A stretch of DNA of 64,000 nucleotides from Psococerastis gibbosa (GCA_963971405.1 OZ020485.1:43397469-43461468); one strand, 5' to 3'. Shown: positions 20,824-32,195, counted from the first letter of the stretch. Notes: a model not told the origin generated them from the letters alone. Numbers and translations: made by a program.

Positions 20824-23573
20824 ATGGATCGTCACAAGGGAAAACGCGAATATGCAAGCGGCAGTGAAAAGCGGAAAATCGCAGCAGATAAAGAAAACAA
20901 AATTCAAGATGTTTTATCTAAAACGCGCCGTATAACGGATTTTGTAACAAAAATAGAGACGGGTCCATCTACTCCTAGTTCTACTTCTAATTTTGTTGAA
21001 ATGATGAGTGGTGATTCTGATTTTCCTGCATCTTCTCAAGTTATTGCTAGCCCTACCCAAGAGGTAAGAGTTTGACTTTAATTACTTAATTAAGGTGACC
21101 GCAATCAAAAATTACCGACCCCACTCACCCCAGTAATTCTTATGGAATTAAAAATGGGGGACTCCTGTTAATTTACTGTATGAATTAAACCTACCTAAAC
21201 TTGAGTCGGCCATGCCGAAAGGATTGTTTACAAAATTAATTACAACTGTAATTGTTTTACTTGTAGGCAGTAATTGATAACAATGACGAATCCGAAAATA
21301 CTGCTGATGATGGATTTTGCAAAGAAAATGACGTGGGATTGTGGCCAGCAGTTCTTAGTCAACAACACATCGACTATTGGATCAAGAAAGGAAATTTGGA
21401 AACTCAGCATTGTAATGAAGATATTTTGAAAGAAAAAAGCTTGGGACAAGTAGATGCAGTGAAAAGAAGAAAATGCCATGCAAGTTTATTCCTTCGTCAA
21501 ACTCAGGCAGGCAAGTCTATAAGCCGCTCTTGGTTATGTTTTTCACCTAGTACGGGGAAGCTATACTGCTTTTATTGTAAATTGCTCTGCAAATCAGCAA
21601 ATCAGTTTTCAACTGAAGGGTTTGCTGACTGGAAGCATGCGTCTGAGCGTTTGAAAAGACATGAAACTACCGTAACGCATTTGCAAATAGTTTGCCAATT
21701 TAAGCATCTCTCAAACGAGGCAATGCGTATTGATCGTGAGTTGGCCACACAAGTGAAGGAGAGCATTGCTTATTGGCGAAACGTTCTAAACAGATTGATT
21801 TCCGTCATAATATTTCTTTCTGGACGAGGACTTGCCTTTCGAGGGGACAACGAAATTTTGGGATCAACCAAAAATGGCAATTATTTGGGAGTCCTTGAGC
21901 TAATTGCACAATATGATCCGTTTTTAGTAGGCCACTTAGAGAAGCATGGAAATCGTGGCAGTGGTAGTGGCGGCGTTAACTACCTATCTGCCCACATTTG
22001 CGAAGAATTAATTGCGCTGATGTCCACCAAAGTTAGCGATGAAATAATTAAACGCTTAAAAGCCTGCAAATATTATTCGGTTTCGGTAGATTCAACAACT
22101 GACGAAGGCCATATAGATCAAATGACTGTGATTGTCAGGTATCTAGAAGAAAGCACACCAAAGGAAAGATTTCTTAGTTTTATGCCAAACCAAGGCCATA
22201 AAGCTAAAGAATTATTTGATGGCCTCAACAAAGTTTTAAAAAAGTTCGGCCTGGATTTGAAAGATATTCGTGGGCAGTCGTATGACAATGCTTCCGCTAT
22301 GAGTGGAGAATATAGTGGTCTACGCACTTTGGTGCTAAATGAGAATCCTTTGGCTTTATGGGTTCCATGTTTCAATCATTCCCTCAACTTAGTGGGCACA
22401 AAAGCGATGGACTCCTGCTCCCAATCGAAATTATTTTTTAGCTTTCTTGAGCAAATTTATGTATTTTTTACAAGTTCCACAGCTCGGTTCAACGTCCTTT
22501 CAAATGTTCTAAAAAGTGCTGCGAAGAAGTATGGCCACAACATACCAGTGCCCAAAAGAATCAGTTTAACCCGGTGGTCCTCAAGAGCGGAAGCTACTAA
22601 TAGCCTAGTTTTGGGCTATAACGAAATACGAGAAGTCCTTAAAGATCTCTCCGAAGAAGATGTCCAAGCAAGTGGACTCTATTTGCAAATTACCACGTTG
22701 GAGATAGCAATTTACGCTGTTCTTTGGAACGATATACTGGCAAGGGTGAATGCAGTAAACATCAATCTCCAGAATCCAAGAATCGACATTAATACTTCGA
22801 TCAGTGTGATGGAGTCCCTTAAGATCTTCATTGGGGAATTTAGGGATTCTTTCCAAGAATATGAGAAAAAGGGTGTTGAATTGTGTGGGCACAATTCTTA
22901 TAAATCGGAAACTTTGCGGAAGCGGATCCGAAATGTGAGGCTAAATCCTTTGGATTATGGGAAAACTGAGGAAGCTGAATTCAGTCATAGCGAGAAATTC
23001 CGAATCGAAAGTTTCATTCCCATAATTGACCAGTTTATGCAATCATTGGATCGGAGAATTTCAGCATATGAAGACATAAATAGGAAATTTGGATTTTTAC
23101 AATATTTAGAAAAAATAAGCCCTGATGATTTGAAAACTAGGGCAGAGAACCTGGTGAGTTGTTACACAGGTGACTTGGACGGTAACTTGTACTTCGAGCT
23201 AGTACAGTTTCGTGAGTTTGTGAAATTATTTGTGATAGATGATGCACAAAAAAACAATATAATCGAAGAAAAACGTATCAGTTTTGAACGGTTCATGTAC
23301 AATTTGATTTTAGAAAGAGGAGTAGCTGATAGCTTTCCCAATGTAGAAGTACTTTTGAAGATGTACTTAGTTATAATGAGTGGCAACATAAGCAGCGAGC
23401 GATCTTTTTCCGTACTAAAACACATAAAAAATCCTCGTCGCACCAGTTCTTCTGAAGCTCGGCTTAGCCATCTTTCAATGCTGAATATAAATCACGACAT
23501 AGTGGCAGCGTTAAATTATGACGATATAATTGACAGTTTTGCTGTAATAAAGAGTCGAAGAGTGCATCTTTAA
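20824..23573 (+). CDS. hAT transposase (ZMYM-like / DUF4371 type)
   Basis: Two exons: 20824-21063 (80 codons) and 21267-23573, joined by a 203-bp phase-0 intron with donor GAG|GTAAGA and acceptor CTTGTAG|G, giving 848 residues. The ATG at 20824 follows GAAATA and is the first in the frame. The N-terminus is Lys/Glu-rich and probably carries nuclear localisation. A TTF-like zinc finger lies near residues 165-215 (WLCFSPSTGKLYCFYC, then LKRHETTVTH). The DDE-type catalytic Asp candidates are in SVDSTTDEG (about 355) and GQSYDNASAMSG (about 419). The third acid is in the C-terminal hAT dimerisation segment SGNISSERSFSVLKHIKN (about 791). These are the expected blocks of hAT transposases, which cut and paste DNA with 8-bp duplications. 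All blocks are present and the frame is unbroken, so activity is plausible. Splicing is inferred from frame and consensus sites only. Confidence 0.88.
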
Positions 23574-23865
23574 ATAAATTAAAATTTTGTGTTTATAATT
23601 AGGTACCTATTAATTTATTCCTTTTAAAAATACACCGCAGTGTCTACAGCTTTAGTTGAGTAGCCCTTAGGCTTGTATTGTACTATTGACTTGACTTTAT
23701 ATTACTAAGAATCGCTTTTCTTTTTTATAATGATTTTGCAACCTGTGTCACCATTTTATAATTTATTGTGGGATATTCGTCTAAGGGGATTAGAAATTTC
23801 TCCCCGAGAAAGGGCCCCCACATAATTCGGGCCCACGGGCCCCCACAAGCCCAAACCCGGCACTG

Positions 23866-24903
23866 GACACTGATCTACATGGCAAAAAGGCTGTAATTAA
23901 GGTATTCGGTCTATTTTGGACTTCAGCGAAAGATATTTTTATGTATCGAGTCACTGAGTTTAATTATGTATATACCAAGCGCGGAGTCCTAAGCTTTATT
24001 GCATGTCGTTATGACATTATGGGACTACTTGCCACTTTTACTGGAAAAACCAGACACTTTCTCTGCAAATTATGGGAAATTGGCATTGATTGGGATGCAG
24101 TTTTCGACGAAAACTTGCGGAAAGAATGGCAAATTCTTATGGATGGTCTTCCATTTTTACAGGAATTAGGCCTACGTATTCCACGTCTAATAGACTGTTT
24201 TGGTTGCCCAAAACTTGAGCTATATTGCTTTTCAGACAGTTCGTCTACTGGCTATGGCGTCGCCATTTATATTTGTTGTGTTTATGAGGGTCACGCTACT
24301 ATGACCCTGATGAGGGCAAAAGGTAGAACCATGCCCGCAAAATTCAAATCGCGCTTGACAGTCTCGAAAACTGAGCTACAGGCAGCTGATTTGCTCGTTA
24401 ATATATACAGATGTATGAATTTTCTTAACGAATTACCGATGCAGCGAACCTATTTTTGCACAGATAGCACTATTGTGTTGTCGTGGTTGCGCTTAGGTGT
24501 AACTAAGCTGAAATTATTTTTGGCCAATTGTATTCCAATTATTTTGAGTAAAGCTAAAATTGAAGATTGGCGTTTCATTGGCTCTCAATTTAACGGTGCT
24601 GATCCAGCTTCCCGAGGTCTAGGCCCAGAACAGCCGCTGAACTATGTGCAACGGTGGCCTGATCCTCCCCTTTTGTTGCAAGTACCTAGCGTATGGCCCA
24701 AGACACCTCCGTTTTGTTATGATATACCAAATTTAAAAGCGGAAAAGACTATGACATTGTTGTCTTCACCGCAAAATGATTTCGACAAACGTTTTGTCGT
24801 CCGGTTTAGCTTTCCGATGAGACTACATCGTGTATTTTCCCGGATTTTACAACTGCATTTGGGCCCTGTAAACAAATTTTTGCCCCTGCCATTTCAAAAG
24901 TAG
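23866..24903 (+). pseudogene. BEL pol, 3' part: end of RT, RNase H
   Basis: Continues the interrupted pol frame directly after the hAT target duplication and runs to a TAG at 24901-24903. An Asp-Ser block CFSDSSSTGYG, KTELQAA and CTDSTIVLSWL give the D-E-D pattern of the BEL/Pao RNase H region (in the Peptidase_A17-like segment), followed by FNGADPASRG. The frame stops about 35 residues after a KAEKTMTLLSS stretch. The zinc-binding and DDE integrase domains that normally follow, several hundred residues, are absent. This part has no start codon of its own in context, so with the hAT present it is not translatable as part of pol. Confidence 0.85.
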
Positions 24904-25142
24904 GGTGCCTTAATTTTATTAGTATTAAAATTTTGTATTTTAATTTTAGCTTTAGTAGTGCATATCGTAACATTACCTACATTAATACTTCGCCAAATTG
25001 TTTTAATTTTAGTTTGCATAGTGCATTTCATTTCATTCTTTTAAGCTTTAATATGCTTAAGATTGCATATAGTATATATGTATATTTTTATATATTTCTT
25101 TATTTGTTTACCTTTTGCAAGTGCCTTGCAAGGCTGGCGGTA
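24904..25142 (+). other. Integrase-less 3' tail of the BEL element
   Basis: Only 239 AT-rich bases lie between the pol stop and the 3' LTR. No integrase sequence remains. A purine-rich plus-strand primer next to the LTR is weak (AAGGCTGGCGG just upstream). Confidence 0.75.
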
Positions 25143-25776
25143 TGTCCGTGAATGCCTCGCATTGCACAAGCTAAATATAGTTGCGGGTTGTTGTCGCAGG
25201 TACCTTACCCTAAATCGGGTAGGTACACAAGTACTCATCCCCGCATTTTACAGTTAGTGAATTCAGTCTCAATATTGTATCGGCTCCAATAGGTTGTATA
25301 TTTATTTAATTATATAGCTATTGTTATTTACATTAATTTATTATAGTTGTGGTTGTAGTGTTTTCTTGTTTGTGTTATTATTCTTTATATTAAACAGTGT
25401 TTATTGTGCTCGCCCCTGCCGAGATTCCTGCGGATACTTTGCAAGCCACGGACTCCGGTAGTAGATAAGTAGCGTAGCCTATTCACTCAAAACACATACA
25501 CCCAGACACTTTACAGCACCACACTATACATTACATTTTATAATAGGTCTACCTACTGTACTACACCTTCACCACCGAGTAAGCAGAGTACGGTAGGCTT
25601 ATTCTCTTCCTTTCTTACCAATTCATAATTATTTTCATACAGTCCACTCTCATTTCATAGGTACCTAAACCTTCAGGAGCGTAATTTGGAGTTCTTAGTT
25701 ATTAGCTTATTAGGATACGCCCCTGTTGTGAGTTAGGTACTTATTTTATTGTACTGAGCTATCGCAGAAAACCACA
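25143..25776 (+). repeat. 3' LTR of the BEL element
   Basis: 634 bp, apparently identical to 16026-16659, followed by the CATAG target duplication at 25777-25781. Confidence 0.92.
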
Positions 25777-26264
25777 CATAGAGTAAAATGACGCGCTGCA
25801 AACAATAACAAACTAAAATGTCGTCATGGAATATGTTAAGTACCCTACAAACATTTTAATAGATTGTTTATAAAACAGTTTTCATCCATTAAACAGATCG
25901 GTGAAGGTCGATCTTACTTCGAATCTCCTACTATTATTATCTTTTATTAAAAATAATAAGTGTACGAACAAAACAAATACAAACAAATTTTCAAAAAACA
26001 AATGCAAACAAATTTCAAAAATTTGGCGCATACGTGTCATTAGAAGAAAAGTGATCAATAGTTGAAAAAATTAAAATGTCCGTCAATACTACATTTACTA
26101 TTCACTATTGACATAGGTGGAATTAGCGCCTAAGGGGCCCTTAAACGGTGGCGGTTGGATTTACATATTTTTTTTAATTTCGTATCTCTAAAAATAGAAA
26201 GTTCATAATTTATAAGAGACATATTTTCGATGTGACGATGTATAATATTGTGGAGTAGTAAGCT

Positions 26265-27425
26265 TTCCTATTTATATGTTAGTATAAGGAAAGCTTTGTA
26301 ATGGTTGAAATTTTTGAATTCGAGATTTCAACGGATTTACACGTTTTGAGGTCCCGCAGGAACAAAAAAACTGAGTTTTTATGAGACGTCTCTCTGTTGG
26401 TCTGTCTGTTTGTGGGCAAATTACTCGGTGGATTTTAATGAAATTTTTGCACGCTTACAAAATTCAAACCTCAAGACCATTTAATGATATATTTTGGGCT
26501 GATTATATGTTGAGGGACCCTCTACAAAAACTACAAAAAACGGGTAAAAAAAGTTTACCATAAGAAGGCTCAAACGATTTTCTTTAAATACACATAGTAT
26601 ATTATTGTATTCGTTATTAAATGTAAACAAGCCCCTAGCTGTAGGTCGCTTGCCCCTTGATAGGTTGGTTCTGAGGGCAAAAATATAAATAATATAGTCA
26701 ATTTTCATGAAAAATAACTAAACAATAAATTTTCAGTGGAACCTTTCTATCGATTCTTTTTAACCTTAAGTATGTGTGTAGGCATTAAATAGAGTAGCGA
26801 AACCGAACCGGTTGCTTTCCCAAACAAATATTTGATTTTGTACAAAAAATTATTAAAACAAAATATGGATAGTGCCACAATACATTGCGTATGAGGTTCT
26901 GTAGGGACAGTTTTGGTCACTAGGTTCACTGACGACAAACCGATATCCATATTATTCAAAATGGCCGCCGTTTGCATGCGAAAACTAAGCTCTTAGCATC
27001 TAATTAATTCTTTTAATATTTTTTATAATATTTTTACTATGCCTGGACCTTATTTCGCTGCATATAATTTAATATATATATATTCTCCATGATTTATAGA
27101 AAAATATCACTTTAAAATAATACGTAATTAAAAACAATTTTAAAATAGTATTGAGGCTTATGGAAAAATCAACGCTTTGATATCATTGCAACTGGTGCTG
27201 CCATCTACAAAATGACGCCCATACCCTGCCATTATTGTTGTTGTTATATTTTGGTCTGCCGGTTCTAAATTATGCTATCGTCCCATCAATCAGCTCAGTG
27301 CTTTGGGATAGGGGATAGGCAACCGAAATTTAACCTTAGGAAAGTTATGTACTATGGAATTACCCATATTATGTATCTTATTGATAAGTAGGAAAGCTTG
27401 TTCGAGTAAACTTGGATCGATTCTT
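26265..27425 (-). mobile_element. Family E element, divergent, carrying repeat K
   Basis: Ends match the family (ATAAGGAAAGCTTTGTAATGG at the left; AAGCTTGTTCGAGTAAACTTGG at the right) but the sequence is clearly older than other copies. The interior at 26891-27222 is another repeat, inserted near the family's conserved CATTGCGT block. Confidence 0.6.
26891..27222 (-). repeat. Repeat K, copy 1
   Basis: About 330 bp, close to an inverted copy at 54328-54655 (GGTTCTGTAGGGACAGTTTT, ATGCCTGGACCTTATTTCGC, TGGTGCTGCCATCTAC). Non-coding. Confidence 0.65.
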
Positions 27426-27429
27426 ATGA

Positions 27430-28345
27430 TTATGATTTATTCAACATGTCCGAAAATTGTTATCTGCCTATCCGCATCACAGTTAAGTCCGGTGTTGATA
27501 ATCATGTAGTTATTTCAATAATGAGTTATGGTAAGCCTATCAATTTTAAGTTTGGCAAAACTTCAGGTGACTTTAGATCAACACATTTATAGCACCTATG
27601 GCGCCACCTTTTCCATGATAAAAACTCGAGAAATATTTAAATAAAGGAACATGAAACCAGCATTTGTATTGCTGTGTAGAAACGGAAATTTCTCTACGTT
27701 TGCTTTCGGTTGTTTGCTGCGTGCTTTTGTCTCATTATAAAAGTATTAAAAACACCAGAGCTTTGCTTTGTATTATACAAGGATCAAAACAAACGGCTTC
27801 AGTCTCATGTCCTATGTTTTTGCATTTACATTTTTTTTAAATTTTAATAATTAGCAGGAACTTTTAAAAGCCGTATATAACCTATAGGATATTCTGTATA
27901 GGTTGTGTTCCTGTGTAAGTTCTACTTGGCATCAACTGATGAGAGCACAATTTTACTTTTATAAAGCGCTGTTTTTTATGTGAACGGTACCAGTGCTGCC
28001 GTGCTAAGCTTAACTACAAAAACTTCTTTTTCAGGTAATGCGAAAAAACGTTTTAATGTACATCATCAATGTTTTGAGACTTGTTAGGATGTTTCATGCG
28101 TGGAAATAGTTTTTAGCCATTAAAATGTTTTTTTCATCATTATGTAGCATAATTTTTTTGAGACGAAATTGGAGTTAAGGCCTTCTAACTGAAGGTTTGT
28201 ATAATTTGCGAGTGTGAGATACAGACAATACACCTTAACTCTCGATGGTATCATAGCGGTGTTTTTTTTTTGGTGAAGGCAGTGTACCCTTTAGGGCTAG
28301 GTAAGGGAAAAAGTTTCCACTTATGCGAATTATCGAATTCCCGTC
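27430..28345. other. Unassigned sequence
   Basis: No ORF with domain features and no shared family recognised. Confidence 0.45.
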
Positions 28346-28347
28346 TT

Positions 28348-28558
28348 ATAAATAAATAAATAAATAAATAAGGACTTTTTTTGTTCTATTACTAAGCCAA
28401 CCTAGTCCTCTCTTACACTCAACTAGGCCCGGGACCACCTGCTTTACATGCCCCCCGAAGCATGGCCAGAAAATTTAGGGAGTTTAGGACTCGAACCAAC
28501 AACCTCTCGGGTGAAAGTCAGGGTCCGTACCACTACTCTACATGTCTTGACATCTTAC
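28348..28558 (-). repeat. SINE family F, copy
   Basis: Minus-strand head with B box GGTTCGAGTCC, body TTCTGGCCATGCTTCGGGGG, TTTATTTATTTATTTAT tail at 28348-28370. Near full length. Confidence 0.78.
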
Positions 28559-28606
28559 GTCTCATTGTCCAGTATCTATCAGCTGGACTGTCTGCTATTA
28601 TATTTA

Positions 28607-28989
28607 GGTGCCCATTCCATTGACCGGCTAGGGCTATTTCCAAAAACGGTGACGTGGTAGCAGACATTCAAGACTTAGGTGGCGTTTCCACCGACCTCGA
28701 ATTGCAGAATTGGCGGAAATGTTTATTTTCCTCTATGCCATAGTTAAAATTGATCAATGATCATACAATAAAATCACAAACAAACAAACTAAAATAGAAA
28801 ATGGCGTCATGGGACATGTTAAGTACAAACATTTTAATAGATTTCTATAACAAGAAAAATTCTAATTTCCATCAATGTCATTTGCATTCTGCAATGCGAG
28901 ATCGGTGGAATCGCAACCTAAGTCTTGAATGTCTGCTACCACGTCACTGTTTTTGGAAATAGCCCTAGCCGGTCAATGGAATGGGCGCC
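28607..28989. mobile_element. Palindromic MITE family A, copy 3
   Basis: 383 bp with outer arms GGTGCCCATTCCATTGACCGG / CCGGTCAATGGAATGGGCGCC and the usual inner arms and loop. Left flank TTA, right flank ATA, so the duplication is imperfect. The left inner arm is partly deleted. Confidence 0.8.
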
Positions 28990-29311
28990 ATACTGGTTGC
29001 TATTATGACTTTAACGCCCCCTTTTTAGCACAGATCTAAATCCACTTCGCCGCTTGAAAAGCTAACTAATTACTTTTTCGGGAGAGCGTTTAAACGTTTT
29101 TGCAATTGTATAAGCTATAATAGTTGCAACTCTCCTTAGTGGCTTTTATTGAAAATAAAGATATAACACAAAAGAAAGAGTAATATAAAAGAAAGTTTTC
29201 GATGCAGTAAAAAACATTTCATTTTTTGCAGACATATTATAACAGTTAGGCTTAGATATGTTTTTGATGCAGAAGTTTGCACGGAAGTCCAATAGGTAGG
29301 TATTGTGTAGG

Positions 29312-29575
29312 CAGGCGCGGATCTACGGGGGCTATGGGGCTATAGCCCCCCCTTTAGGTTCCTTAAAATGCGTAACACCCCACTATTTCAGTCCTATTTT
29401 TCACAAATTTTCTCCCGGGGGAGACCCCCGGCCCCCCTTGTCCTCAATTGTATTAATTCCATATAATATAGAAACCCTATTGCTCTGAAATTGCGTAAAT
29501 CCCCAATATTTCGGCCCTATTTTTCGAAAATTTTCACTTAGCCCCCTCCTTGGTCTCATTCTAGATCCGCACCTG
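29312..29575. mobile_element. hAT-type MITE, 264 bp
   Basis: Terminal inverted repeats CAGGCGCGGATCTA / TAGATCCGCACCTG, with a perfect 8-bp duplication TGTGTAGG (29304-29311, 29576-29583). The interior holds two similar GC-rich blocks (GCCCTATTTTTC-like). No coding capacity. Confidence 0.85.
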
Positions 29576-29900
29576 TGTGTAGGTGTTGTAACATTAAGTA
29601 GGCTTGTAATGCGACCATTGGAAGAAAATAGGATAATAAAAAGGGCAACAGATGGCCCAATGACGGTGTGGTCAGAGGCCACGCTGATTGGTAAAGTTGG
29701 AAGTACTTTCAGATTTTGTGTGAAATTATCGTAAGATTTAACTCAACAAACAATGTGACTATTGCTTCGCCGGTAAAGAGGCAGCCTTAAAGTTTATTTA
29801 AATAATTAATTGTCAAACTAACACATTTAATTAAGAGGGAGCTGGCGGTTTACATTGGCCACCCCTAGATCCCCCTAAAATACTTTGGTCTCTACTTTTT

Positions 29901-30122
29901 ATTTAAATAAATAAATAAGGACTTTTTTGTTCTATTACTAAGCAAACCTAGAGGAGTTAGGGCTATAAAGCACACTCTTACACTCAACTAGGAAGCCCCG
30001 GGACTGCCTGCTTTACATGCCCTCCGAAGCATGGCCAGAAAATGTAGGAAGTGTAAGACTCGAACCAACAACCTTGCGGGTGAAGGTCAGAGCCCGTACC
30101 ACTACTCTACATGTCTTGACTT
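29901..30122 (-). repeat. SINE family F, copy
   Basis: Complete body and head on the minus strand (B box GGTTCGAGTC, CCATGCTTCGGAGGGCATG, TTTATTTATTTAAATAAA tail). Confidence 0.78.
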
Positions 30123-30164
30123 TATTTAAATATTTAAGTTTTTTAAATTAATTAAATAAGATTA

Positions 30165-30315
30165 TTCGCATAAAAACCATTCAATGAATGTATCCGAATA
30201 ACCGCTCCAGTCGCCTCTGTAGGTAATACCTGTGTTGAGTTACGACAGGTCACCAATCGCATGTTGTGTAGAGACTCGCAACAAGTACGAACAGGCTACC
30301 ACAATTGCGTAAAAA
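30165..30315 (+). repeat. Repeat family L, copy
   Basis: GAATGTATCCGAATAACCGC, CCAGTCGCCTCTGTAGG, GTGTTGAGTTACGACAGG and GTAGAGACTCGC align with 1100-1225 and 3005-3060. Confidence 0.5.
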
Positions 30316-30543
30316 AAAACCGGTTTAAGCGCTTGTAGCATTCGTATCCTCGATTGGTGGGTGGAAACATTTTAAAGGAAATGAAATAGAAAGCAACATA
30401 ATGCTCACTGTAAAAGTAATCGGACAATACCTATGAAAATAATTTTAAAATATTCCAAACCGCTTTCTAAAAGGTTAATTCCCTTTCTTGATACCTGTTC
30501 GTACTCCAAACTATATTACTTGTCTATACACTCTTGAGACTTA

Positions 30544-30926
30544 GGCGCCATTCCACCGATCGGCTAGGGCTATTTACAAAAACGGTGACGTGGTAGCGGA
30601 CATTCAAGATTTAGGCGGGGGTTCCACCGACCTCGCATTGCAGAATGCAAATGACATTGACGGAAATTAGAATTTTTCTTTTTATAGAAATCTATTAAAA
30701 TGTTTGTACTTAACATATCCCATGACGCCATTTTTTAATTTTAGTTTGTTTGTTTGTGATTTTAATGTGTGATCATTGATCAATTTTAACTATGGCATAG
30801 AGGAAAATATACATTTCCGTCAATTCTGCAATGCGAGGTCGGTGGAAACCCCGCCTAAGTCTTGAATGTCTGCTACCACGTCACCGTTTTTGTAAATAGC
30901 CCTAGCCGGTCGGTGGAATGGGCGCC
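30544..30926. mobile_element. Palindromic MITE family A, copy 4
   Basis: 383 bp, perfect TTA duplication (30541-30543, 30927-30929). Both outer and inner inverted-repeat pairs are complete, with a loop containing TTGATCAATTTTAACTATGG. Confidence 0.85.
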
Positions 30927-30929
30927 TTA

Positions 30930-32190
30930 CTGCGTACCAGAAATAACGGGATTTGTTGACCGTTAAAGCCATAAGGATTGAAATGTAGGTATACAGACTG
31001 ATGCTGTGGAGCTGTGCGTGTACTGGATAGGGTTTAACAACAACACTTCAATTTGGTACTTCGTCTTCTTCTTCTAATGCCTGATTGAAGATTGGCAGTC
31101 ATCATGGTAATCGTCATGATGACTGTAATAGGAAATTGTAATGCCACGCTTTCCCGTTGCCTTTTGCATCCTTATGCCGTTGGCTCTTAATTCATTGAGT
31201 TCCTCCACCCTCGGGGCCAGTTTCCCAACCCCAGGACAAAACAATGCCCTGGACAAAACTGACTGCGTCTTTCACTAATCCCTGCTCAAACTCGGTCCCC
31301 ATATCTGTTCAGTCACTATTACTCCCATCTATCTTCACCATAAGCAGGCACAGATCAGGGATTTTCACGTCTTCTCCTCTGAGGCCATAAAGCATTACTC
31401 GGAAGCTCTGTTACTATGAAGACAATAAGTGAACAAATGAGACAAGAAATAACTAACAGATGAACAAAAAACAAAAATTCAAGTTTATTTCAGCTTCACT
31501 GCCCATAGTTTCTGTACCATCAACTTACCCTAACCTCAGATAATATCAAGTGTTAAAGTGCTTTCAAAAGTAATAATGACGGAGTGAGGGTTGAGTGGAA
31601 ATGAGTATTTCAATCGAAATATCGAGGGGTTTGTTTACGCTCACCAGCAGGAAGAGGACAAAATGAAAAGGATATGATATGCTCGTAGTTTAGCAGAGTT
31701 CCTCTCAATAGAACGGGAAAGGGGGAATAACTCCAGGTGGAAGAGGGAGGAGAGGGGATAGAAGTTGGTTGAGCCGGAAACCTCAAAAGGACATCTCCGA
31801 GACAAACAGACTGAGTCAATAATATGAAACTGACAGAGAGCCCACGTCGTCGAGAGCTTGAGGTTGGCGCATACCTTTTTTAGCCGCCATTTTCTATCCG
31901 ATCCAAGTAAAAACAAATTTTCCGGAGGTATGAACAAAGTGGAAGCTGAAACAAGTTTTTTTCTCTCTGCATTGAAAATTTTATTTGCCGTTTAGCGCAC
32001 AAAGAAAGCTGAGGCAGAGGCTCCTGTCGGCCATTAGTTGTCATATTGCAGCAATATTTTTTATGGTGTTATTTTTGTTTTATCTGTCAATTTGCCATGA
32101 CGAGCTTTTGTGTTTGAGGCAGCCTCTGTTATGGGAGAATTTGCTTTATGATTCTGTTTTTTTTTTTACTCAATATTTAGGTATTGCTAC
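30930..32190. other. Unassigned sequence
   Basis: No supported gene. A minus-strand 98-codon ORF at 31641-31937 shows no domain, initiation or splice support. Confidence 0.4.
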
Positions 32191-32195
32191 TGGGA

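Larger units (their letters stand above)
20038..23865 (+). mobile_element. Complete autonomous-looking hAT transposon
   Basis: 3828 bp with terminal inverted repeats CAGTGCCGGGTTTGG, G/C-rich GGGGCCC subterminal blocks at both ends, and an 8-bp target duplication. It carries a single two-exon transposase with no visible disruption. The 302-bp MITE at 1524-1825 has the same ends. It is inserted sense with respect to BEL pol. Confidence 0.93.
16026..25776 (+). mobile_element. BEL/Pao LTR retrotransposon, hAT-interrupted
   Basis: Bounded by two 634-bp LTRs starting TGTCCGTG and ending AACCACA, with a CATAG duplication. Order: 5' LTR, tRNA-Tyr primer site, ~570-bp leader, gag-protease-RT frame, hAT insertion, RNase H region, short non-coding tail, 3' LTR. 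BEL/Pao assignment rests on the gag with three Cys knuckles, the aspartic protease fused in frame, and the RT/RNase H layout. No integrase is present and no env is seen. Without the hAT the copy is about 5.9 kb, short for an autonomous member. Confidence 0.92.
15931..26130. mobile_element. Family A-related MITE split by the BEL element
   Basis: Left end GGCGCTTATTCCACCTACG with GTCAATAGTGAATAGTAAATG is mirrored at 26090-26130 (CATTTACTATTCACTATTGA, then GGTGGAATTAGCGCC). The interior on either side of the BEL insertion (CTATGCCATAGTTAAAATTG at 15993-16012; GTCGTCATGGAATATGTTAA from about 25818) matches the loop of family A MITEs. Without the 9.75-kb insertion and one CATAG copy, the element would be about 445 bp. 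The flanks are TTA and TAA. Confidence 0.75.

Noticed and set aside
22605-22894. Antisense ORFs within the hAT transposase
   Set aside because: Shadows of the transposase frame; no independent support.
31641-31937. 98-codon minus-strand ORF, overlapping another
   Set aside because: Overlapping low-complexity frames with no family resemblance.
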